Positions 18,989 through 27,459 of a DNA stretch of 64,000 bases are shown here, piece after piece. The position numbers were made by a program, and so were the translations under genes. The DNA comes from Streptomyces thermodiastaticus (lineage in GTDB: Bacteria > Actinomycetota > Actinomycetes > Streptomycetales > Streptomycetaceae), in NCBI RefSeq assembly GCF_014656135.1, contig NZ_BNBV01000015.1, positions 1 to 64,000 of the forward strand, written 5' to 3'. How positions within the stretch are numbered: the first letter of the stretch is position 1; the number at the start of each line of letters is the position of its first letter. The notes under the pieces were generated by a model. That model saw nothing but the letters and a program-made list of their open reading frames with translations. It made no database searches and was not told where the DNA came from.

Positions 18989-19049
18989 GCGGCCAGGGTA
19001 GGCGTACACGCGGAGTGTGCGTCAGCCGGGCGAAGGGAGAACACGCTCC

Positions 19050-20051
19050 GTGATCGTCGACTGTGGCATCTACCGCGACGGGCGCCGCCTTGAGGGCCCG
19101 GAGGACTTCTCAGCCGCCCTGGCCGGGGCGCGGGCGGCCGGCGGCTTCGTCTGGGTGGGCCTGCACGAGCCGAGCGCACGGGAGTTCGACCTGGTCAGCC
19201 AGGAGTTCGCGCTGCACGCCCTGGCAGTGGAGGACGCGCTGAAGGCGCACCAGCGGCCGAAGATGGAGGTCTACGACGACTCGCTGTTCGTGGTGCTGAA
19301 ATCCGTGGTGTACGAGCCGCGCCGCGACGCCGTCTCCACCGGCGAGATCATGATCTTCCTGGGTGACGCGTTCGTGGTCACCGTCCGCCACGGCGAGGGC
19401 GCCGGGCTGGCCGCGGTGCGCAGCCGGCTGGAGCGGGAGCCCGCGCTGCTCGGCAAGGGCCCGACGGCGGTGCTGTACGCGATCGCCGACACGGTCGTCG
19501 ACCACTATCTGGACGTGGCCACCGAGCTGCAGACGGACCTGGAAGAGCTGGAGGCGGAGGTCTTCTCGCCCGCCCGGGCCGGCTCGCGGCACATCGCCTC
19601 GCGCATCTACGCGTTCAAGCGGCAGATCACCGAGTTCCGGCGGGCCACGGTGCCGCTGGGGCCGCCGTTGGCCCGCCTGGGCGGCACGGGCCCGTCCGCC
19701 TTCGCCACGGCCGTGCCCTTCGTCGACGACACGGCACGGCCCTTCTTCCGGGACGTCAGCGACCACCTCACCCGGGTGAACGAGTCGGTGGAGAGCCTGG
19801 ACCGGCTGGTGTCGGACGTGCTGTCGGCGCATCTGGCGCAGACCAGCGTGCAGCAGAACGACGACATGCGGAAGATCTCCGCGTGGGCGGCCATGGCCGC
19901 CGTGCCCACGCTGATCGCCGGCGTCTACGGGATGAACTTCCAGCACATGCCCGAACTGCACTGGCTGTGGGGCTACCCGGCGGTGATCGTGCTGATGGTG
20001 GTGCTGGAGGTGCTGCTGTACCGCCTGTTCCGGCGCCGCGACTGGCTGTAG
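19050..20051 (+). CDS. CorA-family magnesium/cobalt transporter
   Basis: Divalent-cation channel of the CorA family, 333 residues. A long cytoplasmic domain with helices (about 1-270) precedes two C-terminal membrane helices joined by the selectivity motif YGMNFQHMPEL. The C-terminal tail is basic (RLFRRRDWL). The GTG at 19050 follows a GAAGGGAGA site; the upstream frame to 19017 has no support. Stand-alone gene, diverging from the histidine phosphatase by about 60 bases. Metal preference cannot be told from sequence; Mg2+ and Co2+ are usual. Confidence 0.93.
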   Translation: MIVDCGIYRDGRRLEGPEDFSAALAGARAAGGFVWVGLHEPSAREFDLVSQEFALHALAVEDALKAHQRPKMEVYDDSLFVVLKSVVYEPRRDAVSTGEIMIFLGDAFVVTVRHGEGAGLAAVRSRLEREPALLGKGPTAVLYAIADTVVDHYLDVATELQTDLEELEAEVFSPARAGSRHIASRIYAFKRQITEFRRATVPLGPPLARLGGTGPSAFATAVPFVDDTARPFFRDVSDHLTRVNESVESLDRLVSDVLSAHLAQTSVQQNDDMRKISAWAAMAAVPTLIAGVYGMNFQHMPELHWLWGYPAVIVLMVVLEVLLYRLFRRRDWL

Positions 20052-20374
20052 GGCACCGGGCGGTTCGGGGCGGGACGGGGCGGACCGGCGGACGGGGCCG
20101 GCCGCCGTGCCCGGGGCCGGGAACCGGCGGTGCGGGCCCGGGGGCGGTGGCGGGGGCGCCGAGCACGTCGCGCCGCTCGGGCATCGTCAGGGGACGGGCT
20201 GGGCCGAACGGAGCAGCTCAGGCGCACCGCGGGGGCGGCGGCCGCCCCGCGCGGCGGCGCGGGGCGTGACCGGGCGGCGCCACGGGCGTTGTTCTCCGTG
20301 ACGGCCGTGGCGGGGAAGACCCCCGAGCCCCCACCACGGCCGCGGAAAGGCTTCCCGGTGCGGTGCGAACGGCG
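20052..20374. other. Gap between converging corA and LLM oxidoreductase genes
   Basis: A 323-bp extremely GC-rich stretch without a credible gene. Its only structure is a set of nested hairpins around 20232-20266. Confidence 0.5.
20243..20266. terminator. Candidate bidirectional terminator
   Basis: A 9-bp stem (20243-20251 with 20258-20266), 6-base loop, overlapping an alternative 8-bp palindrome (20232-20248). It lies between converging genes. Confidence 0.5.
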
Positions 20375-21430
20375 TCAGGCCAGTCCCGCGCGCTCCAGGG
20401 CCTCCGCGCCGGCGCGCAGCGCGGCGATCCGCTCGTCCAGGGTGAGACCGGCGGGCGACAGGGTGAGCGTGGTGACGCCGGCCTCGGCGTAGGCCTTCAT
20501 CCGGTCGGCGATCCGGTCGACGGAGCCGAGCAGCGTGGTCTGGTCGATGAGATCCTCCGGGACGGCTGCCGCGGCACCCTGCTTGTCGCCGGCGAGGTAC
20601 TTGTCCTGGATCTCCGCGGCGGCCTGCTCGTAGCCCATGCGGCAGGCGAGCTGGTTGTAGAAGTTCTGCTTGCGGCTGCCCATGCCGCCGACGTACAGGG
20701 CGGTGTACGGGCGGAAGGTGTCGGCGAGGCGGCCGAGGTCCTTGTCGTCGCCGAGCGCGAGCGGCACGGTCGGGCAGACGTCGAAGCCGTCCAGGGTCAG
20801 CCCGGCCTTCTCGCGCCCCGCCCGCAGGTGACGGATCGCGGTCTCCTCCAGGTGGGCGGCGGAGGGGAAGATCAGCAGCGCGCCGTCGGCGATCTCGCCG
20901 GTCTGCTGCAGGTTCTTCGGGCCGATCGCGGCGATGTACAGCGGGATGTGCTCGCGCTGCGGGTGCACCGTCAGCTTCAGCGGCTTGCCGGGGCCGTCGG
21001 GCAGCGGCAGCGTCCAGTGCGCGCCGTCGTAGGTCAGCCGCTCGCGGGTCATGGCCTTGCGGACGATCTCGACGTACTCGCGGGTGCGGGCCAGCGGCTT
21101 GTCGAACTTCACGCCGTACCAGCCCTCGGAGACCTGCGGGCCGGAGACGCCCAGGCCGAGACGGAACCGGCCGTGGGACAAAGAGTCCAGGGTCGCGGCG
21201 GTCATGGCGGTCATCGCGGGCTGCCGGGCGGGGATCTGGAAGATGGCCGAGCCGACGTCGATGCGCTCGGTCTTCGCCGCGACGAAGGCGAGCACGGTGG
21301 CTGCGTCGGAGCCGTAGGCCTCCGCCGCCCAGCACACGGAGTAGCCGAGCCGGTCGGCCTCCTGCGCGACGGCCAGATTGTCCGCGTCCATCCCGGCACC
21401 CCAGTAGCCGAGGTTGATCCCGAGCCGCAT
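20375..21430 (-). CDS. LLM-class (F420-dependent) oxidoreductase
   Basis: Luciferase-like monooxygenase-fold enzyme, most like the F420-dependent oxidoreductases of actinobacteria, 351 residues. The N-terminus LGINLGYWGAG and the segments TERIDVGSAIFQIPAR and FRLGLGVSGPQ are typical of the F420 group. Substrate unknown. ATG 21430 is preferred to ATG 21436 because the AAGGGG site is 6 bases from it and touches the other. No partner gene is adjacent. It converges with corA. Confidence 0.85.
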   Translation of the reverse strand: MRLGINLGYWGAGMDADNLAVAQEADRLGYSVCWAAEAYGSDAATVLAFVAAKTERIDVGSAIFQIPARQPAMTAMTAATLDSLSHGRFRLGLGVSGPQVSEGWYGVKFDKPLARTREYVEIVRKAMTRERLTYDGAHWTLPLPDGPGKPLKLTVHPQREHIPLYIAAIGPKNLQQTGEIADGALLIFPSAAHLEETAIRHLRAGREKAGLTLDGFDVCPTVPLALGDDKDLGRLADTFRPYTALYVGGMGSRKQNFYNQLACRMGYEQAAAEIQDKYLAGDKQGAAAAVPEDLIDQTTLLGSVDRIADRMKAYAEAGVTTLTLSPAGLTLDERIAALRAGAEALERAGLA

Positions 21431-21623
21431 CCGCATCCCCTTACCGATGAGTAACGTGCTTCGTGCGCAGACCCTAGCGCGGGGCCGTCACCCGCGGCAG
21501 CTCCCGCGGGTGTGACGGCCGCCTCGCGGGCCGGGGCGGGCAGGCCGCGCGGCGTGCCGGGGGCCGGTGCGTTGCGCACGGGGTCACCCACGTGGCGGGT
21601 CACGGCCAGTAATCTCGGCATTC

Positions 21624-22607
21624 ATGGAGCAGAGGCAACTCGGCCGTACCGGCCTGCGCGTGTCCAGGATCGGCCTCGGCACTCTCACCTGGGGGCGGGA
21701 CGTCGACGAGCACGCCGCCGCGGACCTGCTGAAGGCGTTCTGGGAGGCGGGCGGCACCCTCGTCGACACGGCCGACGTGTACGGCGACGGAGAAGCGGAG
21801 TATCTGCTCGGGCGGCTCATGAAGAACCTGGTGCCGCGCCGTGATCTGATCATCTCGACGAAGGCGGGCAGCGTCCCGGACCCGGACCGCCGCTTCGACT
21901 GCTCCCGCGGCCACCTGCTGTCGGCACTGGACGCCTCCCTGGCCCGGCTGGGCACGGACTACGTCGACGTGTGGCACGTTCACGCCTACGACCCGTACAC
22001 CCCGCTGGAGGAGACCCTCCAGGCCCTGGACGTGGCCATCGGCAGCGGCCGGGTGCGGTACGCGGGGGTGTCGAACTTCTGCGGCTGGCAACTCGCCAAG
22101 GCGGCGACCTGGCAGCTCGCGGCGCCGGGCGCGCGGACCCGGCTGGCGAGCACCCAGATGGAGTACTCGCTGCTGCAGCGCGGTGTCGAGCGGGAGGTGC
22201 TGCCGGCCGCGATCGATCTCGGCATCGGCATGCTGCCGTCCTCCCCGCTCGGGCGCGGCGTGCTGACCGGCAAGTACCGCAACGGGACGCCGCCGGACTC
22301 CCGGGGCGCCTCGGAGCATCTGGCGCCGTTCGTGGAGCCGTACCTGGACGAGACCGCGGGCCGCATCGTGGACGCGGTGACGACGGCGGCGGACGGTCTG
22401 GCGGTGACCCCGCTCCAGGTCGCCCTGGCCTGGGTGCGGGACCGGCCCGGCGTGACCGCCCCGATCGTCGGCGCGCGCACGGCGCAGCAGCTCGCGGCGG
22501 CATTGTCAGTGGAGGCCCTTAATCTTCCGGAGGAAATCTGCCGGGCGCTCGACGACGTGTCGACGCCCGTGCACCGCTATCCCGATCACGACTGGAGCAC
22601 GCTGTGA
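21624..22607 (+). CDS. Aldo/keto reductase
   Basis: NADPH-dependent reductase of the AKR superfamily, 327 residues, like YajO/Tas-type members. The catalytic tetrad is visible: Asp in LVDTADVYGDGE (with Tyr of VYGDGE), Lys in IISTKAGS and His in DVWHVHAYD. The C-terminal cofactor region is APIVGARTAQQL. No ribosome site precedes the ATG, but TAATCT (21610-21615) lies 8 bases before it, so translation may be leaderless. A local AT-rich codon patch occurs at about 22500-22545. The stop codon overlaps the next start (GTGA), coupling it to the RecD2-like gene. Confidence 0.9.
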   Translation: MEQRQLGRTGLRVSRIGLGTLTWGRDVDEHAAADLLKAFWEAGGTLVDTADVYGDGEAEYLLGRLMKNLVPRRDLIISTKAGSVPDPDRRFDCSRGHLLSALDASLARLGTDYVDVWHVHAYDPYTPLEETLQALDVAIGSGRVRYAGVSNFCGWQLAKAATWQLAAPGARTRLASTQMEYSLLQRGVEREVLPAAIDLGIGMLPSSPLGRGVLTGKYRNGTPPDSRGASEHLAPFVEPYLDETAGRIVDAVTTAADGLAVTPLQVALAWVRDRPGVTAPIVGARTAQQLAAALSVEALNLPEEICRALDDVSTPVHRYPDHDWSTL

Positions 22608-25030
22608 GCACGGAGCCGGAGACCACGGAGAACGCCGAGCCGGGGGCCCGGGACACCGTGGAGCCCGGTACGGCGGACGCGGCACCGGCCGAGGACGCCG
22701 CCGGGGCGGAGGACGGCCCCGCCGGCGCGGCCCCGGACACGGACGCGACGGGAAGCGGGGCACCCTCCGGGGGCGGCGCGCCCGGCGGGGGTGAGGACGG
22801 CGGGACGACGGACGGCGGGACGGTCCCGGATGCGGACACCGGCGCCGAGGACGCCGCGGACACGGACACCGTCGCGCGGGACACCGCCGACACGGGCGAA
22901 GACGGCGGGGACGGTGCGGCCGCGTCCGAGATGTCGGAGGCGGAGGCCGAGCTGGCCGCGCAGCGGATCGAGCGGGAGCGCATCGAGCGGCGCAAGGCGC
23001 AGAAGAAGGGCCCGATCGAGAGCGGGGGCAAGCTCACCGGCCGGGCGGCCGAGCTGCTCGCGGCGGTCCGCGCGGTGGAGAGCGGGGAAGCGGCCCCGGC
23101 CGCCGTCTTCGCGCCGCCGCAGCCCGAGCCGGCGCGGCGCGCGCCCGCCCCGGAGCCGGTCCGGCGGCCGGGTCCGGTGACCGCCGGGCGAACCGGCGCT
23201 CTGCCGGTCCCCGACCCGCGGACCGTGCAGGCGCTGCGGCGGGTGCTCGCCGAGGGCGGCGCCCCGGAGGCGCTCGCGGTGCCGGCCGCCACGGTGCTCG
23301 GCGCGGGCGCGGGGGAACGGCTGCGGGAGGACCCCTGGCAGCTGCTGCGCGTCAGCGGGGTACGGCCCGAGCAGGCCGACGGCTTCGCCCGGACCCTGCT
23401 CGGCGACGCCTGCGGTCCCGGCGACGCACGGCGCGGCCGGGCCTTCACCGTCTGGCTGCTGCGGCAGGCGGCCCTGGCCGGTCACACCTGTCTGGAGATG
23501 CCCGCCCTCGTCGAGGCCCTGGCCCGGCGCGGGGTGCCGGACCCGGACGCCGCACTGCACGCGGCCGTCGCGGAGGGCGAGGCCCTGGTGTTCCAGGACG
23601 CCCTGGACGAGCCGGGCGCGGCACCTGCCGCCGTCCGCGGCCGGGACGGCACGGTGGGCGAGGAGGAGGACGACGTCCGCCCGGTCCGGGTCCTGGTCGG
23701 CCTGGAGCGGTTCGCGCTCGCCGAGGAGAGCCTGGCCGACGGACTGGTACGGCTGGTGAACTCACCGCCGCGGCCCGTCGCCGCCGAGGACTGGGAGCGG
23801 GCCGCGACGTCCGCCGGGGGGTCGGCCGCCGAGCTGATCCGGGCGGTCGCGGCCCACGGCCTGGTGCTGCACACGGGCGGGGAGGCATCCCGCGTCGACC
23901 CGGCACGGCTGCTGTGCGCGGCCCGTGCTCTCGGGCTGCGCGCCTCGGCCGTCACCCACAGCCCGCTCGGCCGGGACGCGTTCGCGCGGCTGCTGCGGCA
24001 GGAGCAGGCGCAGCAGCCGACGGACCGGTCCCCCGGCGAGGGAGCGTCGACGGATCCGGCCGGGAACGACGCGTCTCCCGTGGCCACGGTGGCCGGGCTG
24101 CTGTCGGGTGCCGAGGGGCCGGGACGGGACGCCGACGGCAGCGTCGAGGCCGACCTGCTGGTCGTGCTGGACGCCCCGCAGCTCGACGTGGAGACCGCGG
24201 CCCTTCTCGTGGAGTCGCTGCCGGACGGGGCCCGGCTGGTGCTGGCCGGGGACCCCGGTGTGCTGTGGTCCGTGGGTCCCGGGCGGGTGTTCGCGGACCT
24301 GCTGGCGGCCCGGGTGTGCCCCCAGGTGGCCTCCCGGGTGCCGGATCCGGGACCGCTGGGCGAGCTGGTCTCCGGTGTGGGCGTCGGCGAGCTGAACCAG
24401 GTGGCGGCGCCCGGCAAGGAGGTCGTGATCGTGCCGGTGCGGGACGCCGGGGAGGCCGTGCACCGCACCGTCCAGCTCGTCACGGACTCGGTGCCGCGGG
24501 CGATCGGCGTCCCGGCCGAGCACACCGTGGTGATCACCCCGGGCCACGGTGGCGCGGCGGGCACCCGCGCCCTGAACGCCGCGCTCAAGGAACGTCTCAA
24601 TCCGGGGCCGGGCCGCTTCGGCGGCTTCGACCCGGGCGACCGGATCGCCTACTCCCCCGTCCCGGGACGTACGCTGCCCGGCCATGTGGTGACGGCCGAC
24701 GCCGACGGGCTGCATCTGTCCTGTGCCGGCACCGCCGTGGTGGTGCCCCAGGAGCAGGTGGAGTCCCGGGTACGGCACGGCTGGGCGCTGACCGCGCACC
24801 AGGCCGTGGGCGGCCGGTGGCCCGCGGTGGTCGTCGTCCTGCCCGGCGATGCGACGCAGGCGCTCAGCCGTCCGTGGGTCTACACGACGTTCGGCCGGGC
24901 CGGCCGTCATCTGTCCGTGGTGCACGGTGCCGGCCAGGCGCTGCCCCGGGCCGTGGCCGAGGTGCCGGCGAAGCCGCGCACGACCCGGCTGCCCGTGCTG
25001 CTGCGCCAGCAGGAGCAGCAGGCGGCCTGA
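22604..25030 (+). CDS. RecD2-like protein with lost helicase motifs
   Basis: 808 residues. Residues 1-115 are an acidic, low-complexity, disordered region, followed by a charged helical segment (about 116-150). About 200-330 resembles the helix-hairpin-helix region of RecD2 helicases. The rest aligns by eye with the RecD2 motor, but the Walker A position reads TGGEASRVD (424-432) instead of GGxGTGKT, and the Walker B position reads LLVVLDAPQ (518-526) where VVDEAS is expected. Motif III is kept as LAGDPGVLWSVGPG (547-560), and the C-terminal TAHQAVGGRWPAVVV and YTTFGRAGR (760-768) resemble motifs V and VI. It is probably unable to hydrolyse ATP; role unknown. GTG start overlaps the reductase stop. 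Conserved codon bias argues against a pseudogene. Confidence 0.75.
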   Translation: MSTEPETTENAEPGARDTVEPGTADAAPAEDAAGAEDGPAGAAPDTDATGSGAPSGGGAPGGGEDGGTTDGGTVPDADTGAEDAADTDTVARDTADTGEDGGDGAAASEMSEAEAELAAQRIERERIERRKAQKKGPIESGGKLTGRAAELLAAVRAVESGEAAPAAVFAPPQPEPARRAPAPEPVRRPGPVTAGRTGALPVPDPRTVQALRRVLAEGGAPEALAVPAATVLGAGAGERLREDPWQLLRVSGVRPEQADGFARTLLGDACGPGDARRGRAFTVWLLRQAALAGHTCLEMPALVEALARRGVPDPDAALHAAVAEGEALVFQDALDEPGAAPAAVRGRDGTVGEEEDDVRPVRVLVGLERFALAEESLADGLVRLVNSPPRPVAAEDWERAATSAGGSAAELIRAVAAHGLVLHTGGEASRVDPARLLCAARALGLRASAVTHSPLGRDAFARLLRQEQAQQPTDRSPGEGASTDPAGNDASPVATVAGLLSGAEGPGRDADGSVEADLLVVLDAPQLDVETAALLVESLPDGARLVLAGDPGVLWSVGPGRVFADLLAARVCPQVASRVPDPGPLGELVSGVGVGELNQVAAPGKEVVIVPVRDAGEAVHRTVQLVTDSVPRAIGVPAEHTVVITPGHGGAAGTRALNAALKERLNPGPGRFGGFDPGDRIAYSPVPGRTLPGHVVTADADGLHLSCAGTAVVVPQEQVESRVRHGWALTAHQAVGGRWPAVVVVLPGDATQALSRPWVYTTFGRAGRHLSVVHGAGQALPRAVAEVPAKPRTTRLPVLLRQQEQQAA

Positions 25031-25070
25031 CCGGGCGCGTCGCTCCCGCGCCGGGCGCGCCCGCGAAGCG

Positions 25071-25112
25071 CACCCGGCGTACTCGGGCGGGGCCGCCCGG
25101 GCACGCCGGGTG
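25071..25112. terminator. Bidirectional terminator
   Basis: Outer 10-bp stem (25071-25080 with 25103-25112) enclosing an inner 7-bp stem (25084-25090 with 25093-25099), between converging genes. Confidence 0.75.
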
Positions 25113-25115
25113 TTC

Positions 25116-25838
25116 TCAGGTCCGGTCCAGCGGCTCCAGGTCGTCCTCGTCCTCGTCGCCTTCCTCGAACCCGTCGTCCTCCTCGTCCTCCTCGTCGTCG
25201 AAGTCGTCGTCCGCGTCGTCGTCGAACTCGTCGTCGTCGAAGACCGCGCTGACGTCGAAGCGGCAGACCACCTGCTCGGGGTCGACATGGTCGAAGGGTG
25301 CCTCCAGCCATTCGCCGGGGTCGGCCGCTTCGTCCGCGGCCGTGACCCACAGCGTCGAGTCGCCCTCCTCCAGGCCGAACTCCCGGTGGCGGGAGGCGAT
25401 CTCGTCCGGCTCGTACTCGCCGAACAGGACGCCGAGCGCTCCGTGCAGCGAGCCGGTGGCGCCCTCGCCGATGCCGGTGCCCGTCTCGACGTCCGCGGCC
25501 TCCACCCGCTGGGCCTGGGACAGCAGCCGCCGCGGCTCGGCGACGGTGTAGTCGCGGCGGATCAGCACGCTGATCGCGTGGGGTTCCTCCGGGCCGGTGT
25601 ACGGCGGCAGCGTGTCGTCACCGGGGATCTCGAAGGGTGTGACCTCGTCGTAGCGGTCGTAGAGCAGCTCGTCGTACGCCTCGGCGGCGGCTGCCAGCTG
25701 GTTGAACGCCTCGTAGACGGCCGGGTCGTCCTCCCCCGACCTGCGTTCGACCGCGGCGAGATGGCGGTCGAGCGCGGCCTTGACCGCCTCGGCGGCGGCC
25801 CGTACCTCGGCAGCGGTGGGCTGCGCAGCATCAGACAT
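25116..25838 (-). CDS. Conserved hypothetical protein with polyacidic tail
   Basis: 240 residues, family not recognised by function. Residues about 1-190 look globular, with helical repeats early (AAEAVKAALDRHLAAVERR). The last 40 or so residues are almost all Asp and Glu (for example DDDADDDFDDEEDEEDD). Such tails occur in proteins that bind basic partners or nucleic-acid-binding proteins, but that is only inference. The ATG at 25838 lacks a ribosome site; TAGCGT lies 7 bases upstream on its strand, so a leaderless message is likely. It diverges from the DUF5703 gene across only 47 bp. Confidence 0.75.
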   Translation of the reverse strand: MSDAAQPTAAEVRAAAEAVKAALDRHLAAVERRSGEDDPAVYEAFNQLAAAAEAYDELLYDRYDEVTPFEIPGDDTLPPYTGPEEPHAISVLIRRDYTVAEPRRLLSQAQRVEAADVETGTGIGEGATGSLHGALGVLFGEYEPDEIASRHREFGLEEGDSTLWVTAADEAADPGEWLEAPFDHVDPEQVVCRFDVSAVFDDDEFDDDADDDFDDEEDEEDDGFEEGDEDEDDLEPLDRT

Positions 25839-25845
25839 ACTGCAG

Positions 25846-25878
25846 ACGCTATCCGTACCGGGCCTCAGCCCGCACAAT
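25846..25878. promoter_or_regulatory. Overlapping divergent promoters, both apparently leaderless
   Basis: On the minus strand TAGCGT (25846-25851) is 7 bases before the ATG at 25838. On the plus strand CACAAT (25873-25878) is 7 bases before the ATG at 25886. The boxes are 21 bp apart, so each -35 region must overlap the other promoter. Confidence 0.55.
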
Positions 25879-25885
25879 AGATGCG

Positions 25886-26074
25886 ATGCCGGAATACGAA
25901 TTTGTCGACGTGTACGTACCGCGCGGGGTCTCCCGCAAGGAGACGACACGTCTGCTGACGGACCACGCCGAGTACGGACACTGGGAGTTGTACCGCCTGA
26001 GCCTGCTGCGCGACGGCAGCCGCCGGGTGCGGCTGCGACGGCGGATCATCCGCCAGGTGCGCGCCACCTGGTGA
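25886..26074 (+). CDS. DUF5703 small protein
   Basis: 62-residue protein of the DUF5703 family, found in Streptomyces and relatives. The sequence starts MPEYEFVDVYVPRGVSRKE and ends in a strongly basic stretch RRVRLRRRIIRQVRATW, so it may bind nucleic acid or another acidic partner. Its divergent neighbour carries a polyacidic tail, which makes a basic/acidic pairing tempting but unproven. No ribosome site; likely leaderless. Function unknown. Confidence 0.8.
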   Translation: MPEYEFVDVYVPRGVSRKETTRLLTDHAEYGHWELYRLSLLRDGSRRVRLRRRIIRQVRATW

Positions 26075-26130
26075 GCCCGCCCCGCCGGTGGTGAGCAGGG
26101 ACGACCGCTGACGAGCCCGTGACACGTCGA

Positions 26131-26164
26131 ACGAGCGGGCCCCGCTGCCGCGGGGTCCGCTCGT
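26131..26164. terminator. Bidirectional terminator
   Basis: A 15-bp stem with one G-U pair (26131-26145 with 26150-26164) and 4-base loop between the converging DUF5703 and chaplin genes. Confidence 0.8.
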
Positions 26165-26206
26165 CGGTGTGCCCGGCCGCCGTCGGGGCCGGCCGGGCGG
26201 TGTCCG

Positions 26207-26989
26207 TCAGGCCGACGCCCGGGCCTTGCGGTAGAGGAGGGCGCCGGCGAGGAGCGCGCCCGCGCCGGTCGGCAGCAGCACGCCGAGCGGCAGCTCGCTT
26301 CCGGTCTCGGCGAGCTGGGCCGTGTGCGGCGTGGTGACGGTCTGCGGAGCCGGGTGGTTCACGGGCACGGAGTCACCGGGCGTGCTGGTACCCGGGGTGT
26401 CCGGCGTGGTGGGCGTACCCGGGCGGCCCGGCGTGCCCGGGGTACCGGGGTGGCCCGGGTGACCGGGACGGTCCGGAGGGTTGCCGTGGTCGCCGGGCGG
26501 CGTGGTGTGGCCGCCGGAGCCGCCGTCGTTCGCGCAGCCGTTGCCCACGGCGGCGTTGCCGATGCCGATCACGTCGACGCTGTTGCCGCAGACGTTCACC
26601 GGCACGTCGACCGGGACCTGGATGTGGTTGCCGGAGCCGACGCCCGGTGAGCCCTCGCTGTGGCCGCCGGCGTGGGAGCCGCCGTCCGTCCCCCCGTGGT
26701 CGTGGCCGCCGTGTCCGGTGCCGCCCTGGTGCGCGGACGAGTCGCTGCCGCCGTTGGCGCACGCGTTGCCCACGGCCGGGTTGAGCACACCGACGACGTC
26801 CACGGTGTTGCCGCAGACGTTGACCGGCACGTGTACGGGCACCTGCACCGAGTTGCCGGACAGCACGCCCGGCGAGTGGGACGCGGCGCCGGTCGCGCCC
26901 GCGTCGGCATGGGCGGCACCGCTCGCGGCGGCGATCACGCCGGTCGCCGCCGCCACGGTCATCAGGCCCTTGCGGGTGACCTGTCGCAT
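26207..26989 (-). CDS. chpC: Long chaplin with sortase sorting signal (ChpC type)
   Basis: Cell-wall-anchored chaplin of 260 residues, part of the amyloid-like hydrophobic coat of aerial hyphae. After a Sec signal peptide (to about residue 28, ending AAHADA) come two chaplin domains, each with its Cys pair: VCGNTVDVVGVLNPAVGNAC and VCGNSVDVIGIGNAAVGNGC. A His/Gly linker and a Pro/Gly/Thr-rich wall-spanning stretch follow, then the sorting signal LAETG, a hydrophobic segment and the charged tail YRKARASA. Start ATG 26989 with an AGGGA site. Adjacent to chpH, the same order I recall for chpC-chpH in S. coelicolor. Anchored by a housekeeping sortase encoded elsewhere. Confidence 0.93.
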   Translation of the reverse strand: MRQVTRKGLMTVAAATGVIAAASGAAHADAGATGAASHSPGVLSGNSVQVPVHVPVNVCGNTVDVVGVLNPAVGNACANGGSDSSAHQGGTGHGGHDHGGTDGGSHAGGHSEGSPGVGSGNHIQVPVDVPVNVCGNSVDVIGIGNAAVGNGCANDGGSGGHTTPPGDHGNPPDRPGHPGHPGTPGTPGRPGTPTTPDTPGTSTPGDSVPVNHPAPQTVTTPHTAQLAETGSELPLGVLLPTGAGALLAGALLYRKARASA

Positions 26990-27175
26990 GTATGGAATCC
27001 CTGTCTTCGACCTTCTGGAACCTTCCGGAACGCGTGGTCGCGGGCGGCGTGCGCGCCGCCGTGACCGCGCGGAAAGACCGGCCGGCCCCGGAACGCGTGG
27101 CGCGCGCTCCAGGGCCGACGGCTTAGGACCCCCCACGGAGCCGATGGAGTCAGACCCGCTGAGCGGGGCGCGACG

Positions 27176-27409
27176 TCACTTGTTGATGCAGGTGTTGCCG
27201 AAGGCAGGGTTCAGCAGCCCGATCACGGAGATCGTGTTGCCGCAGACGTTCACCGGCACGTGCACGGGCACCTGGATGACGTTGCCGGACACGACGCCCG
27301 GGGACTGCACGGCAGCGCCCTGGGCACCCGAGTCGGCAGCAGCCAGGCCCGCACCCGCGAGAACCAGTCCACCGGTGGCAACCGCGGTCGCGACGACCTT
27401 CTTGAGCAT
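27176..27409 (-). CDS. chpH: Short chaplin ChpH
   Basis: 77-residue secreted chaplin: Sec signal peptide (MLKKVVATAVATGGLVLAG... to about residue 26) followed by one chaplin domain with the Cys pair in VCGNTISVIGLLNPAFGNTC and the terminal INK. Short chaplins self-assemble into surface-active fibrils that let aerial hyphae break the water surface. ATG 27409 has an AGGAGGA site. A promoter matching the BldN sigma-factor consensus lies upstream at 27460-27487. A weak 5-bp hairpin (27155-27167) follows the gene. Confidence 0.95.
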   Translation of the reverse strand: MLKKVVATAVATGGLVLAGAGLAAADSGAQGAAVQSPGVVSGNVIQVPVHVPVNVCGNTISVIGLLNPAFGNTCINK

Positions 27410-27459
27410 TCTTCCTCCTAGTTGGCAGGTGCGATCACATGGAGCCGATCGCATGAGAT

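Noticed and set aside
20107-20374. Small frames between corA and the LLM oxidoreductase
   Set aside because: Arg/Gly/Ala-rich products of very GC-rich sequence, overlapping hairpins and lacking ribosome sites.
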